Below, piece after piece: positions 22,001-29,915 of a stretch of DNA of 32,575 nt; within the stretch, counting starts at the first letter, position 1, and each line of letters opens with the position of its first letter. This DNA is from a virus, in the IMG/VR virus record IMGVR_UViG_3300042261_000275, positions 1 through 32,575 of that record; one strand, written 5' to 3'. The position numbers were made by a program, and so were the translations under genes. The notes beneath the pieces are model-generated. The model did no database searches. It was not told the origin of the DNA and saw only the letters and a program-made list of their open reading frames with translations.

Positions 22001-24428
22001 AAACGCCATTCCAAATGAGTTTACTGGATATAAGTATTCTCAAAATGTTGTTGATCTTTATCCACAACAGGATCCAGATAATCCAAATGATACTCCACAA
22101 TCCGCAAAGAGTTTTGCAAAGAGATCTCCTCTCGGGGATGTTGTTACAAATGATCTTAAAAAGAGTATCACAAAAGAAACTCTTGATTATTTCTTAAATG
22201 ATTTTGGTATTGGTATTGGTGTTTCTTTGACAGCAACTCAAGCTGGTATTTGCACCGTAACACTTACTAAAGAGCATAGACTTGCTGGAATTGTAACCTA
22301 TACCACACTTACTGGTGGATCTGGTAAGAAAAACGGAACCTACTATAACGTAAAACTTTATAATAGCACTGCCCTTAATTCTTGGGATGGTGCAACCGCT
22401 AAAGTTGTAGTTTCTGGCGGTTCTGTTGTCGGTGCGGAAATTATGAATGGTGGTAGTGCCTATACCAATGGTGAGACACTATACTTTGATACTACTAAGA
22501 TTGGTGGTTCTCCAAACGCAAGCATTACTATTACAACTGCTGGTATTTCTACAAATGTCGGTGATGTTGTCCAATTTACTGGAGTTGGAACAATCACAGA
22601 TTCTTATGCAAGAATCAATTCTGTTCCTGGAATCAATCAAGTTTCAGTAGCAAGAACAGTCGGTGATCCATATATTGGTGCTGGGCAGTATGCTGTTGTG
22701 GTTGGTCCATCATTTGGAGTTGCTGGTGCCCCTGTTTATAATGCAACTGTTGGTGTCGCAACATTCACAACAAATACTGCACATTATCTGTTAGCAGGTA
22801 ACAGATTTAGAATTCTTGATTCCAATAATAATAATCTTGGTGATTATATTGTCAAGGAAAAAATCAGTGTAACAAGTTTTAGTGCTGTAACCAATAATCC
22901 ATTAAGTTCTCCAGTACCAAGATGGATTCTTAAGCACGGATTCTCTGCAAATGATGCTTCTTCGGATGATACTGGTGAAAATCTTGGCATTAGAGACGTT
23001 CCAATTTATGCTGGAGAAAGTTTAATTCTTGGAGAAGCACTTACAAACTCTGCAAGCAATACATCATTTATCGTATCAAGTCCTGTATCTGGAATTGGAA
23101 CCATTCCAAGATTCCCATTAGGATCTTACATTCAAATTGATGGTGAGATGATGAGAGTCGCAAGTAGCACTCTCAGTGGAGTTGGTAACAATAAGATTAC
23201 TGTTCTTCGTGGTGCCCTTGGTACAGTTATTACCGCCCACTCTAACGGATCACTAATCCGTAAGATTAAGCCAATTGCTATTGAATACCGCAGACCATCA
23301 ATCCTAAGAGCATCTGGTCAGACATTTGAATATCTTGGATATGGTCCTGGTAACTATTCAACTGGTCTTCCTCAGGTTCAGGTCAAGACAATTTCTGAAA
23401 GAGAAGCATTCCTTGTTCAATCTCAACAGAAATCTGGTGGTGTAGTCATCTACACTGGTATGAATAACAATGGAGACTTCTTCATTGGAAATACCAAGTA
23501 TTCTGCTTCTTCTGGTGAGCAAACCACATTCCAAATCCCAACTCCAACTGTGACTGGACAAGATCCATCACGTTTGAGTTCGGTATTTGATGAAGTTATT
23601 GTTAAGGAAAGACTGCTTGTTGAGGGTGGTAACTCTGGAACCATTCTTTCACAATTTGATGGTCCAGTTACTTTCAACCAAGAACTGAAGATGAATGGGA
23701 CGGTAAATATTACCGCCCTATTAAAAGAAACCAATACAACCGATTCAACAAACTTTAACAGTGGATCTGCAGTATTCAGTGGTGGTGTTGGAATCAATAA
23801 GAATCTATTTGTTGGTGGAAACGTCGGTGTTTCTGGAACAACTGGATTTACAAATTCTGTTTATGCATACAGTGATGTAAATACCGTTGGTGTTGTAAGT
23901 GCAACAACAAATCTCACTGGTGTTGGTCAGAGTGGTGCCGTAAGACTTAAGGCACATCCAACTTCTGGATATTCTGTCCTTCAATTCCTTGCCAGTGATG
24001 GTGTTACTGAAAATGCTAATATTACTGCTGATCCAAGTCGCCTCACAGTTAGCACCAGGGCAACACAAATTGTATTAAATGATAATACGGTAGTTGTTGG
24101 TGTTCTAAGTGTAACTAGTGATATTACCGCATTCTGGACATCTGACCAAAGATTAAAGGACAATATTACTCCAATTGAGGATCCACTTACAAAAGTCCTT
24201 TCAATAAGTGGAAATACTTTTGATTGGAATGAGAAGTCTAATAAGTCTGGTCATGATGTTGGGGTAATTGCACAAGAAATTCTTGAAGTTTTACCTGAAG
24301 CAGTTACAACAAGAGATAATGGATATCTCGCAGTTGATTATCATAAGGTGGTTCCATTGCTAATTGAAGCAATTAAAGATCTTGCTAATAAAGTTGAAGA
24401 TTTACAGAATCAAATCAACAATAAATAA
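19059..24428 (+). CDS. long tail fiber-type structural protein with S74 chaperone (1789 aa)
   Basis: The N-terminus (residues 15-55: GRILYVSPSDLNATDSISN, then PFKTIQRALLEAARF) is the entry motif of right-handed beta-helix proteins, followed by TTILLLPGEHIVDNRPGYAI. Most of the chain is Thr/Ser/Asn/Gly-rich beta sequence with repeated FTGVGTITDS- and NGGSAYTNG-like units. The final 96 residues (about 1694-1789) are an S74 domain: SDQRLKDNITPI (cleavage expected before S1695), NTFDWNEKS, DVGVIAQEILEVLPEAV, VDYHKVVPLLIEAIKDL and a closing coiled coil. Closely similar N-termini are found on large structural proteins of cyanomyoviruses. It probably forms a trimeric fiber or fiber-attachment structure for host recognition. 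It follows a late-type box and precedes a second fiber gene. Confidence 0.85.
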   Translation: MPLNRLDNFIKNTDGRILYVSPSDLNATDSISNQGNSLSQPFKTIQRALLEAARFSYVRGNDNDITEKTTILLLPGEHIVDNRPGYAIKNDGGVKVVAPNGVVYPAENELSLTLTSNFDLLQRENYLYKFNSVNGGAIVPRGTSIVGLDLRKTKIRPKYVPNPTDSLVPTSAIFRITGACYFWQFSIFDGDETGLVYTDNADFSIINSATPTFSHHKLTCFEYADGVNTVSGYDLTDLDMYYSKVSNAFNAASGRDIDQKYPSSTLGFAKQRPEWEIVGAFATDPVNISSIISGDGYTPGSIITVTTSTPHGFSAGTPIKVNGVSTSDYNISTKVQSVITSTQFTYLLPFVRANLPATPSPAGATATIETDTVGGASPYVFNCSLRSVWGMNGMHADGAKASGFRSMVVAQFTGVSLQKDDRAFVKYDPSSRIYKGISPITKVTGGDLSSGATSTDITSAYHLDSDAIYRSGWETSHIKLSNDAFIQVVSVFAIGYNKHFDAVNGGDASITNSNSNFGQISLHSQGFKKEAFEKDNHSVITSIIAPRAITASQIDIDWLALDVGLTTAVGISSHLYLYGFTAQDDKPPTIIQGFRVGANTSDKLYLATGVGGTVTANIHMVDAITPYGATSVGSTITYGTNTGTKTYKVTSGPTDNVLTLGTVPHALQTGETVRIYSDDGDLPENLNPETDYYVIYNTSTTIKLAASSTNATLGNAITIYGGTNLTIQSRVSDKLSGDYGHPVQYDSLRSNWFVHVNPNNEIFDAFRTYGVFGLTARSNVTQFKRISDGRSLDEKIYKMRVFIPKELSNAKDPTASFVIQESSKTGIRSDSDASINVITSADFEFDRNPRFISSCTYSGTTVTVTSQNPHDLRVGDTVSVKYVASSSNPSATDNLGFNGKFVITGTPTNMVFQYSSTDTNNVVHTPGTFTSPDTSSRTTLLPRFVRVDAQDNFYVYRNEVISPYIKNIQDGIYHLYVLNSKNAIPNEFTGYKYSQNVVDLYPQQDPDNPNDTPQSAKSFAKRSPLGDVVTNDLKKSITKETLDYFLNDFGIGIGVSLTATQAGICTVTLTKEHRLAGIVTYTTLTGGSGKKNGTYYNVKLYNSTALNSWDGATAKVVVSGGSVVGAEIMNGGSAYTNGETLYFDTTKIGGSPNASITITTAGISTNVGDVVQFTGVGTITDSYARINSVPGINQVSVARTVGDPYIGAGQYAVVVGPSFGVAGAPVYNATVGVATFTTNTAHYLLAGNRFRILDSNNNNLGDYIVKEKISVTSFSAVTNNPLSSPVPRWILKHGFSANDASSDDTGENLGIRDVPIYAGESLILGEALTNSASNTSFIVSSPVSGIGTIPRFPLGSYIQIDGEMMRVASSTLSGVGNNKITVLRGALGTVITAHSNGSLIRKIKPIAIEYRRPSILRASGQTFEYLGYGPGNYSTGLPQVQVKTISEREAFLVQSQQKSGGVVIYTGMNNNGDFFIGNTKYSASSGEQTTFQIPTPTVTGQDPSRLSSVFDEVIVKERLLVEGGNSGTILSQFDGPVTFNQELKMNGTVNITALLKETNTTDSTNFNSGSAVFSGGVGINKNLFVGGNVGVSGTTGFTNSVYAYSDVNTVGVVSATTNLTGVGQSGAVRLKAHPTSGYSVLQFLASDGVTENANITADPSRLTVSTRATQIVLNDNTVVVGVLSVTSDITAFWTSDQRLKDNITPIEDPLTKVLSISGNTFDWNEKSNKSGHDVGVIAQEILEVLPEAVTTRDNGYLAVDYHKVVPLLIEAIKDLANKVEDLQNQINNK
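24420..24427 (+). promoter_or_regulatory. T4-like late promoter box for the 872-aa fiber
   Basis: AATAAATA overlapping the stop of the 1789-aa gene, 14 nt before the next ATG. Short distance; may also be simple stop context. Confidence 0.35.
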
Positions 24429-24441
24429 CTAAAAACTGTCA

Positions 24442-27060
24442 ATGGCAAATTATAATAAGTCATTTAACTTTAAGAATGGTGTTCAGGTTGACGTAGATAA
24501 GTTTATTGTTCGAGGCAGTCTCGTCGGTATCGGGACATCCATTCCAGGTGAACTTTTTGATGTAAATGGTAATGTAAGAGTCGCTGGACTTGTAACTGCA
24601 CAAAATTTAAACGTATCTGGAATTGCAACTTTCTCACAAGTTAGAGTCGGGGCAGTTCAATTATCTGCAACTTCTGGTGTTATTACCGCTACCGCATTTT
24701 ATGGAGATGGAGCAACACTATCTAACCTACCAACATCTCAATGGGTTGACGTTGATGTAGGTCTTGGATTTACAAGCATCTATGCAGCTGGAAATGTAGG
24801 AGTTAATACTTTAGATCCAAGATTTAGTTTACAAATCGGTGCTAATCCATTATCTCCTTTTGGTGCGTCACCCTTATTTGGTGGGGTAAGTCCATATAAT
24901 TTACCTGGTGTTGGAATTAACTCAAACGGTAATATTATTGCTTCTGGAATTATCAGTGCCAGATCTTTCTCTGGTGTTGGTGCTGGCCTTACTTCATTGA
25001 ATGCAGATAATATTACGGTTGGGGCACTTTCAGAAAGCATTATTCCAGTCATTCCTAATAATAAATTGGGTCCTAACTTACAGTTGGGAATTATTACTGC
25101 TACTAATGCCTTTGTTGGTAATCTAACTGGAACTGCATCTACAGCACTGTCTCTACAAGGAAGTATTAATATTCTTGTTGGTTTCGTTACTAGTATTAAT
25201 CTTGATGTAGGAATTATCTCCGCACAAAATGCCATAGTTTATAATACTTTTGGAGTTGGTATTGGTAGCACAGTATTTTATGCCCAACATTCTGGAAAGG
25301 TTGGAGTAGGTTCCACAAGTCCAGCTGGGACTATGGATATTAACTCCCCAATTAATACAACATTAAATGTTATTAGTAGGGGAAATGAGGCAAAGATTGG
25401 TATTGGACAATCAAATACCAATCAAAACTATGTTGGTGTATTAAGATTCGGAAATCCAACTGGAGTTTTTGATATTATTAACAGAGCTCCAGGAAACATG
25501 AACTTTATTCTTCATAATGGAGGTCTTGTATCTGGATTTACAACTGGTGCTTTTAACTGGAGATATGGCCAAACAAGTCAAGATCTAATGACCTTGACTA
25601 AGGATGGTAATCTTGGTCTTGGCGTTACTCTTCCATCTAGAACTTTAGAAGTTGTTGGAACATCTACTTTTACTGATATTGCATACTTTGGGTCCAATGT
25701 TGTAGTTAATGGAACACTTCAAGTTAGTTCTGCATCTTTTGGATCTAATGTTGCGGATGTTAACTTTAATACAACATCTGGAATTTCAACTTTCTATGAT
25801 TTTAATATAACTGACAATTTATTTGTAGATGGTGGTATTGGAATTGATACAACATCTTTATACAATGGTGTCAAATTAGATGCAAGTTCATCACAAGCAT
25901 TATTTGGTAGTGTTGGTATAGGAACCACAGTTAGATATGATGCTGCTACTAGTGGAACTAACACATTACAAGTTAAAGGTAATTCATTATTAACTGGTAA
26001 TATTGGTATTAATACTGTATTGGTGCCAAATACTACAAATGAACTGAGTATTTACAATACAAATATTAACCTTGTTTCGACTGGATATAAGGGTGATTCC
26101 TTTGGTGGAATATTAATCACAGCAGTTGATACTAATATTACACTGAACGGAGATTCCAATATTGCAATTGGAACTGCAAGTCCAAATGCGGCATTTGATC
26201 TCAGTGCAATTGGTAGAAGAGCTACTCCAGGTACAGTTGGACAACCTGGCCAATCATATATGATACTGCCAAAACTAAATCCAACTGAAAGAGGAAATCT
26301 AGTTTTAGTATCTGGTGGTTTAATTTATAATACAACAACCAACCAAATGCAGGTCTATAATGGATCTGTTTGGCATAATGTAACTCATACTGATGGTAAT
26401 TCTGCAAACGCTGGATTCTCAACATTTGCAAGATGGTCTGGAATTTCAACAGTAGCATCCGTAGCAGGATTTGCAACAGTATCCATTCAGGCAGGTGTAT
26501 CTACCATTGCATCTGTAGCAGGATTTGCAACAAATGCGACTAGAGCAGGTGTTGCCACATTCTCAACTCTTGCTGGTTCTTGTGGATTTGCAACTGTCGC
26601 AACTCAGGCAGGTATTTCTACCTCAGTTATCAATGGTGTTGCAAACGTTACTGCACTTAATGTAAGTCCTGGAATTAGTACGGTTGGTATTATAACAGCA
26701 AGTGGAACAATCACTGACTCAATTGGAAACGTCAGAAGATATCCACAAAACTCACAAAGCACACTATTATCTGCCTATACTCTTGTTGCCAGTGATGCTG
26801 GAAAACACGTTTATATTACTGATACTACAAATGGTGTTATTGTTCCATCGAATGTATTTACGATTGGGGATTCAATTTTGATTGTTAATTCTACAAGTGG
26901 AACTATGAGTGTTGATAATGCTGGTGGCGGCGGTGCGGCGACAATTAGACTTGCTGGAAGCACATCCACAGCACCTCACAGTATGCCAGCCTACGGATTG
27001 GCACAATTACTGTGTGTTGCATCAAATACCTTCATTTTATCTGGAACTGGTATCGTATAA
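24442..27060 (+). CDS. fiber-type structural protein (872 aa)
   Basis: Starts MANYNKSFNFKNGVQVDVDK. It is built from repeats of the pattern V-G-I/V-G-T/S-x-x-P-x-x-x-x-D/E-V-x-G: examples are VGIGTSIPGELFDVNG (28-43), VGVGSTSPAGTMDINS, LGLGVTLPSRTLEVVG and IAIGTASPNAAFDLSA. These units are common in trimeric phage fibers. Between them are many VTAQNLNVSGIATFS-like strands. A tandem AGFAT-type repeat fills 26437-26622. The end (SQSTLLSAYTLVASDAGKHV onward) is a compact beta domain resembling the tip of short fibers; unlike its neighbour it has no S74 chaperone. A terminator follows 28 nt later. Likely a host-range fiber working with the 1789-aa protein. Confidence 0.82.
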   Translation: MANYNKSFNFKNGVQVDVDKFIVRGSLVGIGTSIPGELFDVNGNVRVAGLVTAQNLNVSGIATFSQVRVGAVQLSATSGVITATAFYGDGATLSNLPTSQWVDVDVGLGFTSIYAAGNVGVNTLDPRFSLQIGANPLSPFGASPLFGGVSPYNLPGVGINSNGNIIASGIISARSFSGVGAGLTSLNADNITVGALSESIIPVIPNNKLGPNLQLGIITATNAFVGNLTGTASTALSLQGSINILVGFVTSINLDVGIISAQNAIVYNTFGVGIGSTVFYAQHSGKVGVGSTSPAGTMDINSPINTTLNVISRGNEAKIGIGQSNTNQNYVGVLRFGNPTGVFDIINRAPGNMNFILHNGGLVSGFTTGAFNWRYGQTSQDLMTLTKDGNLGLGVTLPSRTLEVVGTSTFTDIAYFGSNVVVNGTLQVSSASFGSNVADVNFNTTSGISTFYDFNITDNLFVDGGIGIDTTSLYNGVKLDASSSQALFGSVGIGTTVRYDAATSGTNTLQVKGNSLLTGNIGINTVLVPNTTNELSIYNTNINLVSTGYKGDSFGGILITAVDTNITLNGDSNIAIGTASPNAAFDLSAIGRRATPGTVGQPGQSYMILPKLNPTERGNLVLVSGGLIYNTTTNQMQVYNGSVWHNVTHTDGNSANAGFSTFARWSGISTVASVAGFATVSIQAGVSTIASVAGFATNATRAGVATFSTLAGSCGFATVATQAGISTSVINGVANVTALNVSPGISTVGIITASGTITDSIGNVRRYPQNSQSTLLSAYTLVASDAGKHVYITDTTNGVIVPSNVFTIGDSILIVNSTSGTMSVDNAGGGGAATIRLAGSTSTAPHSMPAYGLAQLLCVASNTFILSGTGIV
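26437..26622 (+). repeat. in-frame tandem repeat in the 872-aa fiber (18-21 residue units)
   Basis: Three consecutive units follow (S/A)-G-(I/V)-(S/A)-T-x-(A/S)-(S/T)-(V/L)-A-G-...-F-A-T: SGISTVASVAGFATVSIQ, AGVSTIASVAGFATNATR and AGVATFSTLAGSCGFATVATQ, then a partial AGIST. The DNA is also repetitive (GCAGGATTTGCAACA twice), so unit number could change by slippage or recombination. Confidence 0.85.
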
Positions 27061-27088
27061 ACCAAAGACACTTTCTAAACTGTCCACT

Positions 27089-27112
27089 GGGGGGTTCCGA
27101 CCCCCCTTTTTT
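27089..27112 (+). terminator. rho-independent terminator after the fiber genes
   Basis: Stem GGGGGGT (27089-27095), loop TCCG, stem ACCCCCC (27100-27106), then six T (27107-27112). It ends the long structural transcript and insulates the helicase. Confidence 0.93.
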
Positions 27113-27123
27113 AATGTTATAAT
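27095..27123 (+). promoter_or_regulatory. probable sigma70 promoter for the helicase
   Basis: A perfect -10 TATAAT at 27118-27123 lies 14 nt before the helicase ATG. At 17-nt spacing the -35 would be TTCCGA (27095-27100), only three matches and located within the terminator hairpin loop region. The -10 is convincing; the -35 is weak, so an activator may be needed. Confidence 0.5.
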
Positions 27124-27136
27124 AGTCCTATACGCA

Positions 27137-28372
27137 ATGAGGTCAGTGATTCAACTCCGTCCCCACCAGCAACGTGCTCTGGATGCCCTGCTGCAGCATC
27201 GGAAAGGTCAGGTGATCATCCCCACTGGTGGGGGTAAGACCAACGTTGCCATCTTTGATGCCCTGCGTGAGTTTCAATCTGATGCTCCTAAGACCATTGT
27301 GGTGTGCTGCCCGAGAATCCTCCTGGCAGAGCAGTTGTCCAGTGAGTTCCTTGAGTTTATCACGACTGCTGCTGTTCTGCATGTTCACAGTGGTGAAACA
27401 CACCACCAAAGCACCACCAAACCTTCCGAGATCTACAACTGGTCCCGTCGTGCCTACAAGCATCAACTGATCTTCACCACCTACAACTCCCTGCAGCGTC
27501 TTCAGCAGGCAGATATTCACGTTGATACCATTTACTTTGATGAGGCACACAACAGCGTTCAGCGTCACTTTTTCCCTGCTACGGAGCACTTCGCTGCTAA
27601 TGCTGACCGCTGCTATTTCTTCACTGCTACTCCTAAGCATTCTGCCACTATTGCAAAACCTGGTATGAATGACGCTGCCGTTTATGGCAACGTGATCTGC
27701 AACGTGCCTGCTCCTGAACTGGTTGAGGGTGGTTTTATTGTGCCCCCTAAGGTTGTGGTGCAGCAGTTTGAGATGCTGAGCAAGGGTCAGATCGTTGCCG
27801 ATGTTGACTGTGAGAATCTGATTCAGACCATCGATGCTCAGGAAGTGGGCAAGGTTCTGATCTGCTCCAAGGCAACCAAACAGATTGTTTCTCTGGTTTC
27901 CCAGACTGATTTCTGTCAGCAACTGGAGGATCGTGGTTTCTCTTGGATGTATATCACGTCCAAGACTGGTGCCGTGATCGATGGGCAGAAGGTCAACCGT
28001 GAGGTGTTCTTCGACACTCTGAGTGCTTGGGGCAAGGACAACGACAAGAAGTTTGTGGTTCTGCATCACAGCATTCTGAGCGAGGGCATCAATGTGTCTG
28101 GTCTGGAGGCAGTGCTGTTTATGCGGTCCATGGATTACATCGGTATCTCCCAGACCATCGGGCGGGTCATTCGCCTGCACAAGGACGACGCAGAGGGTCT
28201 CAGCAGCGGCAGAATCGCCCCTGGTGCCCTTCAGGACTACACCAAGTCCTTTGGGTTGGTCTGCATTCCTGTCTACTCTTCTGTGGGCATCAGCACCGCT
28301 AAGAAGGTTCAGGCGGTGGTGGACACCGTGTTCAACCAAGGTCAACCTGCTATTTCTGTGGTAAAGCGATGA
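27137..28372 (+). CDS. superfamily 2 DEAH-box helicase (411 aa)
   Basis: Motifs in order: Q-like RPHQQRALDAL (residues 8-18), Walker A IPTGGGKTN (29-37), Ia VVCCPRILLAEQL, Ib TTYNSLQRL, II DEAH, III FFTATPK, IV-like VLICSKAT, V LHHSILSEGINVSGLEAV and VI QTIGRVIRLHK. The helicase core is essentially the whole protein, so it is compact. T4-like phages carry UvsW (fork regression/RecG-like) and Dda; the UvsW-like Walker region makes a UvsW relative possible, but lack of an N-terminal DNA-binding domain leaves this open. I choose ATG 27137; the upstream open frame crosses the terminator. The sequence is strikingly G+C-rich (36 of 60 bases at 28201-28260). Confidence 0.88.
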   Translation: MRSVIQLRPHQQRALDALLQHRKGQVIIPTGGGKTNVAIFDALREFQSDAPKTIVVCCPRILLAEQLSSEFLEFITTAAVLHVHSGETHHQSTTKPSEIYNWSRRAYKHQLIFTTYNSLQRLQQADIHVDTIYFDEAHNSVQRHFFPATEHFAANADRCYFFTATPKHSATIAKPGMNDAAVYGNVICNVPAPELVEGGFIVPPKVVVQQFEMLSKGQIVADVDCENLIQTIDAQEVGKVLICSKATKQIVSLVSQTDFCQQLEDRGFSWMYITSKTGAVIDGQKVNREVFFDTLSAWGKDNDKKFVVLHHSILSEGINVSGLEAVLFMRSMDYIGISQTIGRVIRLHKDDAEGLSSGRIAPGALQDYTKSFGLVCIPVYSSVGISTAKKVQAVVDTVFNQGQPAISVVKR

Positions 28373-29049
28373 ATTTTGACATTGAAGGTCTGAAGGCTCT
28401 TGTATGGCACTACGGTGCTAGAGAAGGGATTATTACCCCAGATACTTGGGAAAAAATTATTTGTAAGTCTGTTGGTGGAACTCACATTCCTGGTGACGTT
28501 TTTATGGCAGACGGAATCAAGGATAAATCTGGTCTTAACATAAAAACCCTTCTCAAAAAATTTACTAAAGGATATATACAGACTTGTAGTTATGTCCAGT
28601 GTCGTTGTCCTCTGGACGAAACGAGTCATATTGGTAATGGTATTATAAAGACTTTGGTTGATAAAAGGGAAGAAAGTTTTAAAGAGTTTGGTCTTGATCA
28701 AATGATGGATGTGATTGTTATTCACAACCGAATTGGAGATGACTACAACGTGCGTTTGTTCGTCAAAGAGCAACTAAAATACGAAAGTCTGGATTTTGAG
28801 TGGCAGGATGGTTGTGGGTATCTCAACGCAGACAAATCGAAGAAAAATTGGAAAAGTAGTTGGAAATTGAAAAGAAATGGTGGTAATCAAGGTGGGTGGC
28901 AAACCTGTCTTTACATCAAAGAAGTTTTTGATTCTAGGAACTGTGTTGTAGATTTTACAGAAAAATGTGCGGATGAGTTTGATATCTCAATTGAAGATGC
29001 AAAGAAGAGAAGGGCAGACAGTTTGCAAACTGGCACACCCAGTGCTTGA
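28369..29049 (+). CDS. unknown protein coupled to the helicase, possible PD-(D/E)xK-like nuclease (226 aa)
   Basis: No family recognised with confidence. The ATG lies within the helicase stop (ATGA), so translation is coupled and a shared task is likely. Residues 41-63 (PGDVFMADGIKDKSGLNIKT...) resemble the D...(D/E/N)-x-K strand pair of restriction-type nucleases: D48 and N57-I-K59. A Cys-rich stretch follows (CSYVQCRCPLDE, residues 73-84), then VIVIHNRIGDDYNVRLFV. The C-terminal half has many Trp/Lys/Gly (DFEWQDGCGYLNADKSKKNW). Base composition drops sharply from the helicase (20 of 60 G+C at 28501-28560), so the two genes probably have different histories. Nuclease assignment is tentative. 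Confidence 0.6.
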   Translation: MNFDIEGLKALVWHYGAREGIITPDTWEKIICKSVGGTHIPGDVFMADGIKDKSGLNIKTLLKKFTKGYIQTCSYVQCRCPLDETSHIGNGIIKTLVDKREESFKEFGLDQMMDVIVIHNRIGDDYNVRLFVKEQLKYESLDFEWQDGCGYLNADKSKKNWKSSWKLKRNGGNQGGWQTCLYIKEVFDSRNCVVDFTEKCADEFDISIEDAKKRRADSLQTGTPSA

Positions 29050-29072
29050 TTCCCTTATAAATCCTCTATAAT
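29046..29072 (+). promoter_or_regulatory. probable promoter for the oxygenase/halogenase operon
   Basis: TATAAT at 29067-29072, 24 nt before the ATG at 29097. The nearest -35 is TTGATT (29046-29051) with a short 15-nt spacer. TTATAAAT at 29055-29062 also resembles a late box, so this gap could serve both phases. Confidence 0.5.
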
Positions 29073-29096
29073 ACTGTTGTTCACCAAAAAACTCCT

Positions 29097-29240
29097 ATGA
29101 AGTGCAAAGTTCAACTCTACGTTGCTGGTAAAACTTTTTACGAAGAGGTCTATGCCCGTGACTATCAGGAAGCCCGTGAGGTTGCTCTTGCCCGCAATCC
29201 AAATGCTAAAGTAATCAGTGTCAATGCCATCTTTGGATGA
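29097..29240 (+). CDS. small conserved cyanophage protein (47 aa)
   Basis: Starts MKCKVQLYVAGKTFYEEVYA and ends KVISVNAIFG, with a strand-strand-helix-strand pattern (helix RDYQEAREVALARN). Similar very short proteins are familiar from T4-like cyanophages; no function is known to me. The sequence is more G+C-rich than the following genes. It is the first gene after the 29046-29072 promoter, and its stop overlaps the next start (ATGA at 29237-29240), so it leads a coupled operon. Confidence 0.8.
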   Translation: MKCKVQLYVAGKTFYEEVYARDYQEAREVALARNPNAKVISVNAIFG

Positions 29241-29680
29241 TGAGTTACGTTTTTACTCCAAATGAGTATGAACTTTGTAAGGACATCAAATGGGATGATG
29301 TTATTGCAAAGATTGATTATGAATGGTCTAGACTGGATCACAGACTTGTTTGTGACGAAACTTCTGCCCCTACTATAGTTCTTCATAACAATTTTTATCC
29401 AGGAACAATTCAATCTGCATATGATGAAGTAAAGTCAAAGAAAGACATCAACATCCTTCACATCTACACTTCTCTTGGAAGTAATGCATTGACATTTGGT
29501 AGGCATTGTGATACAGTTGATGTCTTACTTGTCCAATCTATTGGTAAAATGACTTACATCTTTGATGATGAGTCCAAAGTAGAAATGAATCCTGGAGATT
29601 CTCTTCTAATTCCTAAAGGTGTTTACCACAATCCAATCGTATCTCAACCTAGAGTGACCCTTAGTTTTTCTTGGGAATAA
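29237..29680 (+). CDS. cupin/JmjC-like Fe(II) protein (147 aa)
   Basis: Residues 70-147 form a cupin-type beta barrel: NILHIYTSLGSNALTFGRHC, DVLLVQSIGKMTYIFDDES, then MNPGDSLLIPKGVYHNP and VTLSFSWE. A facial triad H90-C-D92...H131 is visible, as in JmjC-type 2OG-Fe(II) hydroxylases and mononuclear iron cupins. The N-terminal part (FTPNEYELCKDIKWDDVIAK) is helical. It starts at ATG 29237 (or the adjacent second ATG) by ATGA overlap with the 47-aa gene. Substrate unknown; context with two further oxygenases and a halogenase suggests a modification pathway or host-metabolism role. Confidence 0.8.
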   Translation: MMSYVFTPNEYELCKDIKWDDVIAKIDYEWSRLDHRLVCDETSAPTIVLHNNFYPGTIQSAYDEVKSKKDINILHIYTSLGSNALTFGRHCDTVDVLLVQSIGKMTYIFDDESKVEMNPGDSLLIPKGVYHNPIVSQPRVTLSFSWE

Positions 29681-29682
29681 GT

Positions 29683-29913
29683 ATGAACATTCAAAATGAA
29701 ACTCTTTTAAATCCAAAGGCAGGTGACCCTAATGGATATGTGACCAAAGATGGTATGTGGGCAGCGGTTCCTTGGGGTAAAAAGTTTGTCATTATTCACA
29801 ACGGACAACAAGTTCATATCGCAAGCACATATGCAACTGCCAAGTCTTACATTTTAAAGCAAGTTAAAGCATCAAAGAAAAAGACATCAACACTAGAGAA
29901 TTTTCTTTCCTGA
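29683..29913 (+). CDS. small hypothetical protein (76 aa)
   Basis: Function not recognised. Starts MNIQNETLLNPKAGDPNGYV; the middle is a compact beta segment (DGMWAAVPWGKKFVIIHNGQ), then a helix (ATAKSYILKQVKASKKKTS) and a terminal TLENFLS. I choose ATG 29683, 2 nt after the preceding stop with GGGA about 6 nt upstream; a TTG at 29671 would add four residues. The next gene starts 2 nt after its stop, so it belongs to the same operon. The basic C-terminal helix could touch nucleic acid (inference). Confidence 0.75.
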   Translation: MNIQNETLLNPKAGDPNGYVTKDGMWAAVPWGKKFVIIHNGQQVHIASTYATAKSYILKQVKASKKKTSTLENFLS

Positions 29914-29915
29914 TT

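Noticed and set aside
24780-25235. 151-aa minus-strand frame
   Set aside because: Antisense to the 872-aa fiber repeats; no start signal or family resemblance.
26909-27136. Longer helicase start within the fiber gene
   Set aside because: It would cross the fiber's 3' end and a strong terminator; ATG 27137 gives a standard SF2 N-terminus right after a -10 box.
27143-28345. 400-aa open frame on the minus strand
   Set aside because: Exactly antisense to the SF2 helicase, which has all motifs; the long shadow comes from its G+C-rich codon use.
28342-28773. 143-aa minus-strand frame
   Set aside because: Antisense to the helicase end and its overlapping partner, both supported by the ATGA junction.
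29489-29517. TTGACA-17-TACAGT promoter-like sequence
   Set aside because: It lies inside the cupin-like coding sequence with a weak -10, in an operon whose genes overlap; likely chance.
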